Assembly (NCBI RefSeq): GCF_009827055.1
Contig: NZ_WUMK01000004.1
Span: 491,159 to 555,158 of the forward strand
Origin: Shinella kummerowiae
GTDB taxonomy: Bacteria; Pseudomonadota; Alphaproteobacteria; Rhizobiales; Rhizobiaceae
Direction of reading: 5' to 3'
DNA length: 64,000 nucleotides
Positions 8,720-17,551 of the stretch are shown piece after piece. Numbering within the stretch: position 1 is the first letter of the stretch; every line of letters starts with the position of its first letter. A model generated the notes under the pieces. The model was not told the DNA's origin. It saw only the letters and a program-made list of their open reading frames with translations, and made no database searches. Both the position numbers and the translations under genes were made by a program.

Positions 8720-11700
8720 ATGGCCAGATCCCCGAAAAAACCCTCGCCCTCGAACCCCGGTTTCGAGGAAGCCCCGCAGTCCGACTTTGAAGGCGCGCCG
8801 ATCTCCGGCAGCGTCTCCGACTGGGTGAAGCAGCTCGAGGCAGAAGCCGAGGCGGCAAGCGTCGAAAGCCGCCGCGAGGTCGCGTCGAAGGCCGGCAAAC
8901 ACCGCAAGACGGTGGAGAACGCCGCCCGCCGCCACACGGAAAACGTCACCGTCTCCAAAACCTCGCGCGGCGTGTCGATCGGCGGCTCGTCCGATCCGAA
9001 GACCCGTGCGGCCGCCGGCCTCAACCCGGTCTCCGGTCTCGATGTCTCGCTGGAGGACGCCGCCTCGCTCAGCGCCGGCACGGCCGTCACCGCGACGGTG
9101 GACGCGCTGTCGAAGCTCATCGAGAGCGGTAATCCGCTGTTCAAGGACGGCAAGCTGTGGACGCCGCACCGCCCGGCCCGGCCGGAAAAATCGGAGGGCG
9201 GCATCCCCATCCGCATGATCTCCGAATACCAGCCGGCCGGCGACCAGCCGACGGCGATCAAGGACTTGGTCGAAGGCCTCGGCTCCGGCGAGCGCAACCA
9301 GGTGCTGCTCGGCGTCACCGGCTCCGGAAAAACCTTCACCATGGCAAAGGTGATCGAGGCGACGCAGCGCCCGGCGGTCATCCTCGCGCCGAACAAGACG
9401 CTGGCCGCCCAGCTCTATTCCGAGTTCAAGAACTTCTTCCCGGAAAACGCGGTCGAATATTTCGTCTCCTACTACGATTATTACCAGCCGGAAGCCTATG
9501 TGCCGCGCTCGGATACGTTCATCGAGAAGGAAAGCTCGATCAACGAGCAGATCGACCGCATGCGCCACTCGGCCACCCGCTCGCTGATCGAGCGCGACGA
9601 CTGCATCATCGTCGCCTCGGTCTCCTGCATCTACGGTATCGGCTCGGTCGAGACCTACACCGCCATGACCTTCCAGATGCAGGTCGGCGAACGGCTCGAC
9701 CAGCGCCAGCTGCTCGCCGATCTCGTCGCCCAGCAATACAAGCGCCGCGAGATGGACTTTCAGCGCGGCTCGTTCCGCGTCCGGGGCGACACGATCGAAA
9801 TCTTCCCCGCCCACCTTGAAGATGCCGCCTGGCGCATCTCGATGTTCGGCGACGAGATCGACGCGATCACCGAATTCGACCCGCTGACCGGCCAGAAGAC
9901 CGGCGACCTGAAATCGGTGAAAATCTACGCCAACAGCCACTATGTCACGCCCCGCCCCACGCTGAACGGCGCCATCAAGGCGATCAAGGAGGAGCTGAAG
10001 CACCGCCTCGTCGAGCTGGAAAAGGCCGGCCGCCTCTTGGAAGCGCAGCGCCTCGAGCAGCGCACGCGCTACGACGTCGAGATGCTGGAGGCCACCGGCT
10101 CCTGCGCCGGCATCGAGAACTATTCGCGCTACCTCACCGGCCGCAAGCCCGGCGAGCCGCCGCCGACGCTGTTCGAATACATTCCCGACAACGCGCTGAT
10201 CTTCATCGACGAGAGCCATGTCACCATCCCGCAGATCGGCGGCATGTATCGCGGCGACTTCCGCCGCAAGGCGACGCTGGCGGAATACGGTTTCCGCCTG
10301 CCCTCCTGCATGGACAACCGCCCGCTGCGCTTCGAGGAATGGGATGCCATGCGGCCGGATACGATCGCCGTGTCGGCGACACCCGGAAACTGGGAGATGG
10401 AAGCGGCCGGCGGCGTCTTCGCCGAGCAGGTCATCCGCCCGACGGGGCTGATCGATCCGCCCGTCGAGGTGCGCCCGGCGAAAAGCCAGGTGGACGACGT
10501 GCTGGGCGAGATCCGCGAGACCGCCGCCGCCGGCTACCGCACGCTCGTCACCGTGCTCACCAAGCGCATGGCCGAAGACCTCACCGAATACCTGCACGAG
10601 CAGGGTGTTCGCGTGCGCTACATGCACTCGGACATCGACACGCTGGAGCGCATCGAGATCATCCGCGACCTGCGTCTCGGCGCCTTCGACGTGCTTGTCG
10701 GCATCAACCTGCTGCGCGAAGGCCTCGACATTCCGGAATGCGGCTTCGTCGCCATCCTCGATGCCGACAAGGAAGGGTTTCTGCGTTCCGAAACCTCGCT
10801 GGTGCAGACCATCGGCCGCGCGGCGCGAAACGTCGACGGCAAGGTCATCCTCTATGCCGACAACATCACCGGCTCCATGCAGCGCGCCATGGACGAGACG
10901 ACCCGCCGCCGCGAAAAGCAGGTGGCCTATAACCAAGCGCACGGCATCACCCCGGAATCGGTAAAAGCCCGGATTTCCGACATCCTCGATTCGGTCTACG
11001 AGCGCGACCACGTGCGCGCCGATATTTCCGGCGTCTCCGGCAAGGGTTTTGCCGATGGCGGCAACCTCGTCGGCAACAACCTGCAGGCCCATCTCAACGC
11101 GCTGGAAAAAGCCATGCGCGACGCCGCCGCCGACCTCGACTTCGAAAAGGCCGCCCGGCTGCGCGACGAGATCAAGCGCCTCAAGGCCGCCGAACTCGCC
11201 GTCATGGACGACCCGATGGCACGGCAGGAGGCGGCGAGTGCCGAAGGCCCGAGCGGGACTGCAAAAGGGTCCGTGAGAACAAAGGACGGTGCGAGCGGAA
11301 AGTCAAAAGGCACCGCGAAAGCGCAGGATGCCGGAAAGAAGACGGCCAAGCCGGCCACCCACCTCCCCCTTGAGGGGGGAGGTCGCCGCGCAGCGGCGGG
11401 TGGGGGTGACCCCGCTACGAGCGCCGTCGCCGGAGAGGATCACCCCACCCCGGACCTGCGGTCCGACCCTCCCCCTCAAGGGGAGGGTAAAGCCGGCACC
11501 AGCTATTTCCAGAAACCCGCCCTCGACGACATGGGCCGCGACGTCGCGACCCCGGCCGGCAAATCCCTGTTCCGCAAGAACAGCCTGGACGAAATGACCG
11601 TCGGCCGCACCGAAAAACCCGTCACCGGCACCCTCCCCGCCCGCCCGGACGAAACCCTCTCCAGCAAGAAACGTTTCTCGCCGTTGCTGGAAGGCCAGCC

Positions 11701-11833
11701 GGAGCGTGCAAGCGGGGCCGACGACGCCAAACCGGTGGTGCGCGGCAAGGTCGGCGTCGGGAGTTATGAGGACCCGGCGGAGGCGAAGCGCAAGGGGCGG
11801 ACAAAGGGGAAAACGGGTCGGCCGGGGCGATAG
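8720..11833 (+). CDS. uvrB: Excinuclease ABC subunit B, long rhizobial form
   Basis: UvrB, the damage-verifying helicase-like subunit of nucleotide excision repair, working with UvrA and UvrC. The protein is 1037 aa, against about 670 in most bacteria. The core begins near residue 165 ([15 protein letters not shown]), with Walker A GVTGSGKT at 198-205, the beta-hairpin [12 protein letters not shown] near 250, the DEAD-like IFIDESH near 494, helicase motifs V and VI, and the UVR motif at about 795-828. The first 160 residues and last 210 are low-complexity, charged additions. The tail includes translated sequence of a palindromic repeat (11356-11489). The start at 8720 is preferred over 8669 because it reads [10 protein letters not shown] and avoids overlap with the 5' region of the divergent gene; no strong ribosome site distinguishes them. 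Confidence 0.95.
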   Translation: MARSPKKPSPSNPGFEEAPQSDFEGAPISGSVSDWVKQLEAEAEAASVESRREVASKAGKHRKTVENAARRHTENVTVSKTSRGVSIGGSSDPKTRAAAGLNPVSGLDVSLEDAASLSAGTAVTATVDALSKLIESGNPLFKDGKLWTPHRPARPEKSEGGIPIRMISEYQPAGDQPTAIKDLVEGLGSGERNQVLLGVTGSGKTFTMAKVIEATQRPAVILAPNKTLAAQLYSEFKNFFPENAVEYFVSYYDYYQPEAYVPRSDTFIEKESSINEQIDRMRHSATRSLIERDDCIIVASVSCIYGIGSVETYTAMTFQMQVGERLDQRQLLADLVAQQYKRREMDFQRGSFRVRGDTIEIFPAHLEDAAWRISMFGDEIDAITEFDPLTGQKTGDLKSVKIYANSHYVTPRPTLNGAIKAIKEELKHRLVELEKAGRLLEAQRLEQRTRYDVEMLEATGSCAGIENYSRYLTGRKPGEPPPTLFEYIPDNALIFIDESHVTIPQIGGMYRGDFRRKATLAEYGFRLPSCMDNRPLRFEEWDAMRPDTIAVSATPGNWEMEAAGGVFAEQVIRPTGLIDPPVEVRPAKSQVDDVLGEIRETAAAGYRTLVTVLTKRMAEDLTEYLHEQGVRVRYMHSDIDTLERIEIIRDLRLGAFDVLVGINLLREGLDIPECGFVAILDADKEGFLRSETSLVQTIGRAARNVDGKVILYADNITGSMQRAMDETTRRREKQVAYNQAHGITPESVKARISDILDSVYERDHVRADISGVSGKGFADGGNLVGNNLQAHLNALEKAMRDAAADLDFEKAARLRDEIKRLKAAELAVMDDPMARQEAASAEGPSGTAKGSVRTKDGASGKSKGTAKAQDAGKKTAKPATHLPLEGGGRRAAAGGGDPATSAVAGEDHPTPDLRSDPPPQGEGKAGTSYFQKPALDDMGRDVATPAGKSLFRKNSLDEMTVGRTEKPVTGTLPARPDETLSSKKRFSPLLEGQPERASGADDAKPVVRGKVGVGSYEDPAEAKRKGRTKGKTGRPGR
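11356..11489 (+). repeat. Palindromic repeat element inside uvrB
   Basis: Nested inverted repeats rich in C-runs and G-runs. A local hairpin (CCTCCCCC, TTGA, GGGGGAGG) sits at the left end, a matching one (ACCCTCCCC, TCAA, GGGGAGGGT) at the right end at 11466-11489, and inner arms GGTGGGGGTGACC and GATCACCCCACCC between. It is read through in frame and gives the segment [17 protein letters not shown] onward. This resembles dispersed palindromic elements of alphaproteobacterial genomes that are usually intergenic and occasionally sit inside genes. Copy number in the genome cannot be judged from this window. Confidence 0.65.
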
Positions 11834-11906
11834 ACGATTTGAAAACGAATTTAGAAGAATGATCTAACAGTAAAATTTATACTCGTATCTCACCAACACT
11901 AACAAC

Positions 11907-12512
11907 CTACTTCAGTCTCTCGTAAATAGACTCAACAAGCTTGTACACATGGGTACCCATTTTTTGCGGCCATCTATGGCTTGGGACGTCATCAAGATCC
12001 TTCGCCTTGCTCACCGCGGTCTCTATATTTTGAAGAATCCTTTTCGCATCATAGTTCGATTTCTGAAAAGAACCCAGCTGTTTTCGAATATGGCGTTCAA
12101 GCGTTCTCGAATTCACAGTACTCGGAAGATCTGCATCTAGATGCAAGGCAAGCCATAATTCAAAACATGGATTACTAATCGCAAGATTTATTCTCTTCTG
12201 CAAGCATAAGCTGGCAACACCGGCCAGCATTTTTTCTTTCCAGCGGTCCACGTCAACCGCCAATCAAAGTTCATCCCCATCACCTAGCTGGTATTCTTTT
12301 TCAAAACCCTGAAGATTCGAAAAAACAGCTTCCGGAGAGCTATTTCCATCAACCGATGCAATAGTTCTAACCTGCACCCGAGAACTTTGAAACTCGTCGA
12401 AATAAATCTTTTCGGTCTCACTTCCTTCAGTAGCTACGATTATCAATCGCGCGTCGCGCAGAGGTTTTCTTCCGCGATCCAGTGGCCTTCGTTTTCGTGT
12501 TGTTAGCGACAT
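11907..12512 (-). pseudogene. rloB: RloB/AbiLii-like Toprim-type defence effector, interrupted by in-frame TGA
   Basis: Two pieces lie in one reading frame: 82 codons from the ATG at 12512 to a TGA at 12264-12266, then 119 further codons to a stop at 11907. Joined, they give a 201-residue RloB-like protein. The first piece holds ATEGSETEKIYFDEF, which looks like the acidic first Toprim motif; directly after the stop comes LAVDVDRW, which looks like the DxD motif. Intact relatives usually have a Trp here, so TGG to TGA is the simplest reading. RloB partners an ATPase (RloA, here at 12427-13881) in abortive-infection-type phage defence. The stop should inactivate the enzyme unless it is a sequencing error or is read through. 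The gene start overlaps the rloA end by 86 bases. Confidence 0.75.
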
Positions 12513-13881
12513 GTTGGTTTGAATCAGCCCATCCTAGATCGAAAATGTTACCCACGAATGGTATAGCACCAAATCTGCCATTTAAGTATCCGCGCCGCAC
12601 GTCTACATCCGGGCGAACATTAAGGTCAGCGAGTGAATACACCGTAGACTGACCATTTCTATCCTTTTCTACAAACCAAATTTCATCCCGACGAAACAAA
12701 TCCAAATCTAGCAAATGGGTGTTATGTGTTGTGAATATTATTTGCCCGCATTCCGAGGAATTAAGGAAGGATTTTAACAGCTCGTATGAAAGCAGTGGGT
12801 GAAGTTTCCTATCCAACTCGTCGATAACGAATGTTCTGTCCGAATTCCCTAGATCAACAAGCATCGGCAGAAGATTAAACAAGCGGCGAGTTCCAGAAGA
12901 CTCTTCTTCCTGCGAAAACTTCACGAAGCCACCATCATCACGGCGATAGACCGCGAGAAGGTCGATTACCTCAACCTCACCACCTTCCTTCTTTTTTAAA
13001 ATAACTTTCTTTCCATCAGGCCCAGCAAACTCAACCACATCCCCTTCACCGACAGTATTTTCAATAAAATCACCAATATCGAATGGAATACCTTTGAGGT
13101 CACTTAAGTCAAATTTTCTCGCCGCGGTCTCGATATGATCAATCCCAATACCGGTTTCTTTAATCCTATCGGAAAGCGCCTTTATAAAATCAGCGTCTTC
13201 ATGCGCACGAACGTTGAGAGCACCGTAATCTGAATCAGCGCTAATAACCTGCAGCGATCGCCTAAACCAATTAAAGGGCGCCCTCAACCACTTAACATTT
13301 CGCTTTACGGCCTCCGTCAAATATGGCTGGGTTGGCGAGATGCCGATTGAGAGAAACTCCATAAACTCGGCGCCCGACGCACGATCACCACGGACCTTCC
13401 TTTTCAAGGGTGTGCCAAGCTCGACGAGTGTTTCGAAATCGCCATTCTTTTTGCGCTTGGTTACGCGCTCGAATACGCGAACATCACGGCCTTTCGGGGA
13501 GTGAAACAGCCACTCCTCTTCAACCGATGTGGAACTAAGCTTCAAACCATATTCATAATCCACACCGCCTGTAGAAAAATTGAATATGAATTCAGTCGCC
13601 TCTGGCGGAGAGGAATTGGATTTATATGACCTTACTGGTATTGGCCCTTCCTCATTTCCCTCTACGATGAACTCTTTTACGAATTTTATAGCATTGAAGA
13701 GGTTCGTTTTACCATGCCCGTTTGCACCGTATATTGCAGCGGACCGCAGTATTTTCTTCGGATTGTATTGCCGTTCTGCGAGGATATGGTCAGCGTGTCG
13801 TTCATCGTGAGACGCCACCATCGACAACGAGGCTTCATCCTTAAAACTAAGGAAGTTTTTCACGGAAAACCGCAACAGCAT
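12427..13881 (-). CDS. rloA: RloA/AbiLi-like AAA (ABC-type) ATPase, phage-defence partner
   Basis: A 484-aa ATPase of the OLD/AAA_15 kind. It begins LLRFSVKNFLSFKDEASLSM, the typical opening of this group, with Walker A GANGHGKT at 52-59, a long middle insertion, an ABC-signature-like SSGTRRLFNLLPML, Walker B with the catalytic acid in TFVIDELDRKLHP, and a switch His in IIFTTHNTHLLD. In the family it pairs with a Toprim-type RloB, and such pairs abort infection when phage interference is sensed; this is family knowledge. The start at 13881 is preferred to a GTG at 13920 because it matches the family N-terminus. The gene is visibly richer in A and T than its neighbours, which suggests transfer. 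The ATPase motifs are intact although its partner is broken. Confidence 0.85.
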   Translation of the reverse strand: MLLRFSVKNFLSFKDEASLSMVASHDERHADHILAERQYNPKKILRSAAIYGANGHGKTNLFNAIKFVKEFIVEGNEEGPIPVRSYKSNSSPPEATEFIFNFSTGGVDYEYGLKLSSTSVEEEWLFHSPKGRDVRVFERVTKRKKNGDFETLVELGTPLKRKVRGDRASGAEFMEFLSIGISPTQPYLTEAVKRNVKWLRAPFNWFRRSLQVISADSDYGALNVRAHEDADFIKALSDRIKETGIGIDHIETAARKFDLSDLKGIPFDIGDFIENTVGEGDVVEFAGPDGKKVILKKKEGGEVEVIDLLAVYRRDDGGFVKFSQEEESSGTRRLFNLLPMLVDLGNSDRTFVIDELDRKLHPLLSYELLKSFLNSSECGQIIFTTHNTHLLDLDLFRRDEIWFVEKDRNGQSTVYSLADLNVRPDVDVRRGYLNGRFGAIPFVGNIFDLGWADSNQHVANNTKTKATGSRKKTSARRAIDNRSY

Positions 13882-13920
13882 TTTCTCAGCCCACCACCAA
13901 CTATCCGCCCTAAATAACAC

Positions 13921-14790
13921 AGGAAACGAGTTTAACCCAGATTGGGAGAAAAAATCTCCAAAAGACGCTTAAAGCTTCCTGTGCCGCTTTGCCTACATTG
14001 TCAATCATAATGCAAGCGAAAACTGAGAGGATGAACGTTGGCCCGGCCTTCAGGATATCGCGGCCTTACAAGGATATTTGCTCAAATTTTCCCCACCCCC
14101 AATCCCCCATGCCATAATCCCCTCATCCCGCCGCGGATACACCGCAAGGCGTTGCGGCGAGGCGGGGGCGGCGCTTTTGGGGTGGGAGGGACGTAGGCCT
14201 GCTCCACGAGGGCCTGCGGAAAATGGTCTCCCTCCGGCGACACGGGGGAAGCGGCGGGGTGTCGGACCGATCCCGTCTCTTCACGCCCCGAACGGCGCGC
14301 CGGATGTGCCTGTGCGGCACACAAGGAGGCTGGCCCGGGGGATGCGTCGGCATCGTCCGCCGGGGTGATGTCTTTCCGGGACGGGTGCGGATCGCGCCTG
14401 TCCGGGCGGCAGGGCTCAAGGTGAGCGCCGCCGTCTCGTAAACCGGAAAAGCCCGCCCCGGAAACCGACGGGAACCGCCCGCCGGCGCCAGCCTTTGCAG
14501 AGGGACCGGAGTCGCAGGCAAAAACCGCTGAACGGGGTGCCGAGAGGTGCCATATACATACTTTAGATGCGGCAGCTCCGGCGCCCCGTCCGAAGTTCGT
14601 CTGCCCAAAGCCCGGCGTGTTTTCACGCGCGGGACCGTTTTCGCGCATCCGCAATCCGGCGGCGCGACGGCCGCAGCCGGCGCGCGCTCCGGGCGGAACG
14701 GCCTGCCCACTCGGCAACGGGGCGGCGCCTGTCCGGCCTGCGGCCACGGTGTCGTCCGGCCGGGACAGTCCCCAACCCACAGGAGCCCCC
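13921..14790. other. 870-base stretch without a credible gene
   Basis: The left 130 bases (to about 14050) are AT-rich and probably form the 5' region of rloA; a TTGACA on the minus strand near 14009 has no good -10 partner. From about 14070 to 14790 the sequence is very GC-rich. Long open frames exist on both strands, but their translations are Pro/Arg/Ala-rich, without domain-like hydrophobic pattern and without ribosome sites, so I do not call them. The stretch has the look of a decayed or repeated intergenic element. Confidence 0.5.
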
Positions 14791-15204
14791 ATGTTCGACC
14801 GCAGCCGCCTTCCCCCGCTCGACCAGCCGCTGCTTTCCCGCACCGCCGAGATGCTCGCCTTGCCGTCCCGCGCCTGCTTTATCCGCGCATGCCGGCGCGC
14901 GCGCCGCTGCTCGTTCCTCTATGAAAGCGACCGGCAGCCCTGCTGCCTCGACAATCTCGACGAAGAGCAGCGCCGCCTGTTCGACGCCTTCGCCGAGCTG
15001 GTGCGCGATATCAGGGACTACAGCATGCCCGCCAGCAAGCTGCTGTTCGCCTCGCCCTGGCGCGGCGAACGGGAGATGCAGGATGCGGCGGTCGCGGTGG
15101 CGCGGTCGCTGCTGCCGAAGTCGCGCCTGCGGTCGTTCCGGGCCTTCGTGGCGCTGCGGGCCAAGGCGCCGCCACCCTCGCTGGACGGTTTTCCGCCGGC
15201 CTGA
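14791..15204 (+). CDS. Conserved-type hypothetical protein, 137 aa
   Basis: A 137-aa soluble protein starting at an ATG with a clear AGGAG site 5 bases upstream. The frame extends far upstream, but those residues are low-complexity Arg/Pro and lack a ribosome site. The N-terminal half has several Cys (ACFIRACRRARRCSFLY and QPCCLDNL), which could bind a metal, and the C-terminal half is helical (LFDAFAELVRDIRDY). I do not recognise the family. It is followed 109 bases later by the EEP-family gene on the same strand. Confidence 0.6.
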   Translation: MFDRSRLPPLDQPLLSRTAEMLALPSRACFIRACRRARRCSFLYESDRQPCCLDNLDEEQRRLFDAFAELVRDIRDYSMPASKLLFASPWRGEREMQDAAVAVARSLLPKSRLRSFRAFVALRAKAPPPSLDGFPPA

Positions 15205-15313
15205 GGCGGGTTTGCGGGGCTTTGTGCGTTGCGGCAACGGCTGCGGCGGGGTAAAGGCTGGACATCCCGTTGCGGGAATCGTCGCCTCTCCCGTGATGCG
15301 GAAGGAACAGCCG

Positions 15314-16306
15314 ATGCCGATAGCGCCGCGCCGCGGACCGGTCGCCCTCGCCTACCGCGTGCTCGTCCTGCCGGGCGTCATCGCCTATCTGTTCACCGTC
15401 AGCATCGTCGTGCTTGCCGCCGACCGCTTCTGGCTGGTCGACCTCCTCACCTTCGCCTGGCCCTATGTCGTCGTCACGGGGGCCCTGCTCGTCGTAGCGG
15501 CGCTGGTGACGCGGCGGATCAAGGCGATCGTCATGGCCGTCGCCGGCCTTGCCGTCGCGCTCATCCCCGCCGCCGACGTGCCGACCGCCCGCCTCTCCAC
15601 CGCCGCCAGCGGCCTGAAGGTGCTCTCCGCCAATCTCTACGTGCTGAACGCGCAAAGCCCCGAGACCTTCATCGACCTGCTGCGCCGGGAAAAGCCTGAC
15701 ATCGTCGTGATGCAGGAAACGACGCGGCGCTTCGTGGACGCCATCACGGCCGCGCGCCTGTTCCCCTATGAAAGCCAGTTCGATCCTTCCACGCGCGACG
15801 GCATAAAGGTCTATTCGCAGCTGCCGATCCGCGCCCAGACCGCCCTGCAGCGCGCCTTCACCGAGGAGGACGCCTACAAGCAGCCGCTGCGGCTGGAGCT
15901 CGATGCGCGCGGCAAGCCGCTGTTCCTCTACGCCTTCCACCCCGAGACACCCCGCCGCCTCTGGCAATGGCGCGACCGCAACGACTATCTCGCCGCCGCC
16001 GCCGACGCCGTAAAGGGCGACCTGGAAAAGGCGCCGGTCATCGTCGCCGGCGACTGGAACACGCCGACCTGGTCGCCGTTCTTCCGCAATTTTCTGAAGC
16101 AGGCCGGCCTTGCCTCCACCGCCGGCGGCTGGTTGCAGCCGGTCACCCGCTTCAGCCTGAAGCTCGCGCCGCTCGCCTATATCGGCGCCTCGATCGACCA
16201 CATCGCCGTCTCGCCCGACATTACGCTCACCGCCCGCCGCATCGGCCCGGATTTCGGCTCCAACCACCTGCCCGTCATCGCCGAACTCTCCCTGCCGGAA
16301 AGCTGA
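15314..16306 (+). CDS. Membrane-anchored endonuclease/exonuclease/phosphatase family protein
   Basis: A 330-aa protein. Three membrane spans (about residues 13-35, 42-63 and 70-87) precede a periplasmic EEP domain. Catalytic motifs are visible in order: Asn107 in LSANLYV, the metal-binding Glu135 in MQETT, GDWNTPTW with the Asp-Trp-Asn pair, DHIAVS, and the closing SNHLPVIAEL with its general-base His. Family members cut phosphodiesters in nucleic acids or phospholipids; a periplasmic position favours a nuclease or lipid phosphodiesterase, but the substrate is open. The start at 15314 has an AAGGAA site 7-8 bases upstream and is preferred over the in-frame ATG at 15296. Confidence 0.85.
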   Translation: MPIAPRRGPVALAYRVLVLPGVIAYLFTVSIVVLAADRFWLVDLLTFAWPYVVVTGALLVVAALVTRRIKAIVMAVAGLAVALIPAADVPTARLSTAASGLKVLSANLYVLNAQSPETFIDLLRREKPDIVVMQETTRRFVDAITAARLFPYESQFDPSTRDGIKVYSQLPIRAQTALQRAFTEEDAYKQPLRLELDARGKPLFLYAFHPETPRRLWQWRDRNDYLAAAADAVKGDLEKAPVIVAGDWNTPTWSPFFRNFLKQAGLASTAGGWLQPVTRFSLKLAPLAYIGASIDHIAVSPDITLTARRIGPDFGSNHLPVIAELSLPES

Positions 16307-16370
16307 CCGGGGCCTCGCCTCGGGGTAAAAACACCCTATGTTAGGGACAGGATCACCGCGGGAGACAACC

Positions 16371-16544
16371 ATGCCGACGGAAAAGGACAGCCCGAAAACC
16401 TCGCTCGAGCAGGAGCGCGCGCGCCAGAAGCAGAAGAGCCTGGAGGCCGAGCAGGACGACTATCTGGAAGAAGCGCTGGAAGAGACTTTTCCCGCCAGCG
16501 ACCCGATCGCCCCCGGCGACGTGAAGGACCACGCCAAGCGATGA
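16371..16544 (+). CDS. Small acidic/basic protein of unknown function, 57 aa
   Basis: A 57-aa hydrophilic protein that is highly charged and probably helical, with a C-terminal block EEALEETFPASDPIAPGD. That block is familiar from many short alphaproteobacterial proteins of unknown role. A GGAGA site lies 5 bases before the ATG at 16371. Its stop codon overlaps the start of the alpha/beta hydrolase gene by four bases (ATGA), so the two are coupled. Confidence 0.75.
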   Translation: MPTEKDSPKTSLEQERARQKQKSLEAEQDDYLEEALEETFPASDPIAPGDVKDHAKR

Positions 16545-17170
16545 ACTTCCTCTTCACCGGCCCGGACGACGCCGCCACCACGATCCTGCTTGCCCATGGC
16601 AGCGGTGCGCCGATGGATTCCGCATCCATGAACGCGGCAGCCGCCGCCCTTGCCGGCGAAGGCCTGCGCATCGCCCGCTTCGAATTTCCCTACATGGCCG
16701 CCCGCCGCACCGATGGCAGCCGCCGTCCGCCGCCGAAGGCCGAGACGCTGAACCCGGAGTTCCACGCGGCCGTCGAGGCGCTTGGCGCGAAAGGTAAACT
16801 CGTCATCGGCGGCAAGTCGATGGGCGGGCGCGTCGCCAGCATGGTGGCGGACGACCTTTACGCCGAAGGCCGCATCGCCGGCCTCCTCTGCCTCGGCTAC
16901 CCGTTCCACCCGCCGGAAAAGCCCACGCAACTGCGCACCGCCCACCTGATGGCGTTGAAGACACCGACGCTGATCTGCCAGGGCACCCGCGATCCCTTCG
17001 GCACCAAGGACGAGGTTCCCGGCTACGGCCTGCCGGCCGGCATCCGCCTGCTCTGGCTGGAAGACGGCGACCACGATCTCAAGCCGCGCAAGAGCATTTC
17101 CGGCTTCTCCGCCGCCGACCACCTCGCCACGATGGCGAAAACCGTGAAGGCCTGGGCGGCGGGGCTTTAA
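16541..17170 (+). CDS. Alpha/beta hydrolase, TEX30/KANSL3-like family
   Basis: A 209-aa single-domain alpha/beta hydrolase. The oxyanion region is LLAHGSGAPMDS, the nucleophile elbow is GGKSMGGR with Ser93, the acid is in GTRDPFG, and the His is in DGDHDLKP near the C-terminus, so the catalytic triad is complete. The short length without a lid matches the KANSL3/TEX30 hydrolase family. Substrate is unknown and the location is cytoplasmic, as there is no signal peptide. It is translationally coupled to the preceding 57-aa gene. Confidence 0.88.
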   Translation: MNFLFTGPDDAATTILLAHGSGAPMDSASMNAAAAALAGEGLRIARFEFPYMAARRTDGSRRPPPKAETLNPEFHAAVEALGAKGKLVIGGKSMGGRVASMVADDLYAEGRIAGLLCLGYPFHPPEKPTQLRTAHLMALKTPTLICQGTRDPFGTKDEVPGYGLPAGIRLLWLEDGDHDLKPRKSISGFSAADHLATMAKTVKAWAAGL

Positions 17171-17267
17171 CACCTGTTCCGTGCGGAACAGCGCGGAGCC
17201 GCGCCCCATGCGACATTTCGGGCACTGGATGGAACGAACCATCCCAACCGAACCGAAGGGATCTCCC

Positions 17268-17444
17268 ATGCGCAACCTCATCCTCGCCGCTGCTGTCGCC
17301 CTCACCGCCGTCGCTTCCTTCGCCGCCCCCTCGCAGGCCGGCTATTACAGCTACGATTACCAGCCCTATTGCTTCATCAAGAAGATCAAGAGCTACGACT
17401 ACTACGGCAACCTGATCATCAAACGCGTCCGCGTCTGCCGCTAG
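17268..17444 (+). CDS. Small exported Tyr-rich basic protein, 58 aa
   Basis: A 58-aa protein with a textbook signal peptide (MRNLILAAAVALTAVASFAA, cleavage after SQA at about residue 24). The mature part of about 34 residues is Tyr- and Lys-rich with two Cys, which could form one disulfide. The ATG at 17268 is preferred over 17181 because it starts the signal peptide and has a GAAGGG site upstream. No domain is recognised. A long hairpin follows at 17511-17543. Confidence 0.75.
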   Translation: MRNLILAAAVALTAVASFAAPSQAGYYSYDYQPYCFIKKIKSYDYYGNLIIKRVRVCR

Positions 17445-17510
17445 GCGGAGCCCCTCGACCGGGGTCGCTCGCAGCGCGGCTCCCGCGGCCAGACGGCCTC
17501 ACGGACGTGT

Positions 17511-17543
17511 GAAGCCCGGATGCGATTTCCGCATCCGGGCTTC
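17511..17543. terminator. Strong hairpin between convergent genes
   Basis: Perfect 14-base arms (GAAGCCCGGATGCG and its complement) around a five-base loop, between the plus-strand 58-aa gene and the minus-strand hydrolase. The position and symmetry suit a bidirectional terminator, although the T tract is weak on both sides. Confidence 0.7.
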
Positions 17544-17551
17544 AGACTGTT

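Noticed and set aside
8675..11092. 805-codon minus-strand frame opposite uvrB
   Set aside because: Shadow of uvrB with Asp/Arg/Val-biased translation and no ribosome site.
12264..12266. TGA as a selenocysteine codon in rloB
   Set aside because: No SECIS-like hairpin is apparent and the family has Trp, not Cys, at this position; a nonsense mutation or sequencing error is simpler.
14082..14843. 253-codon minus-strand frame in the gene-poor stretch
   Set aside because: Pro/Arg/Ser-rich translation, no ribosome site, competing frames on both strands, and it overlaps the better supported gene at 14791.
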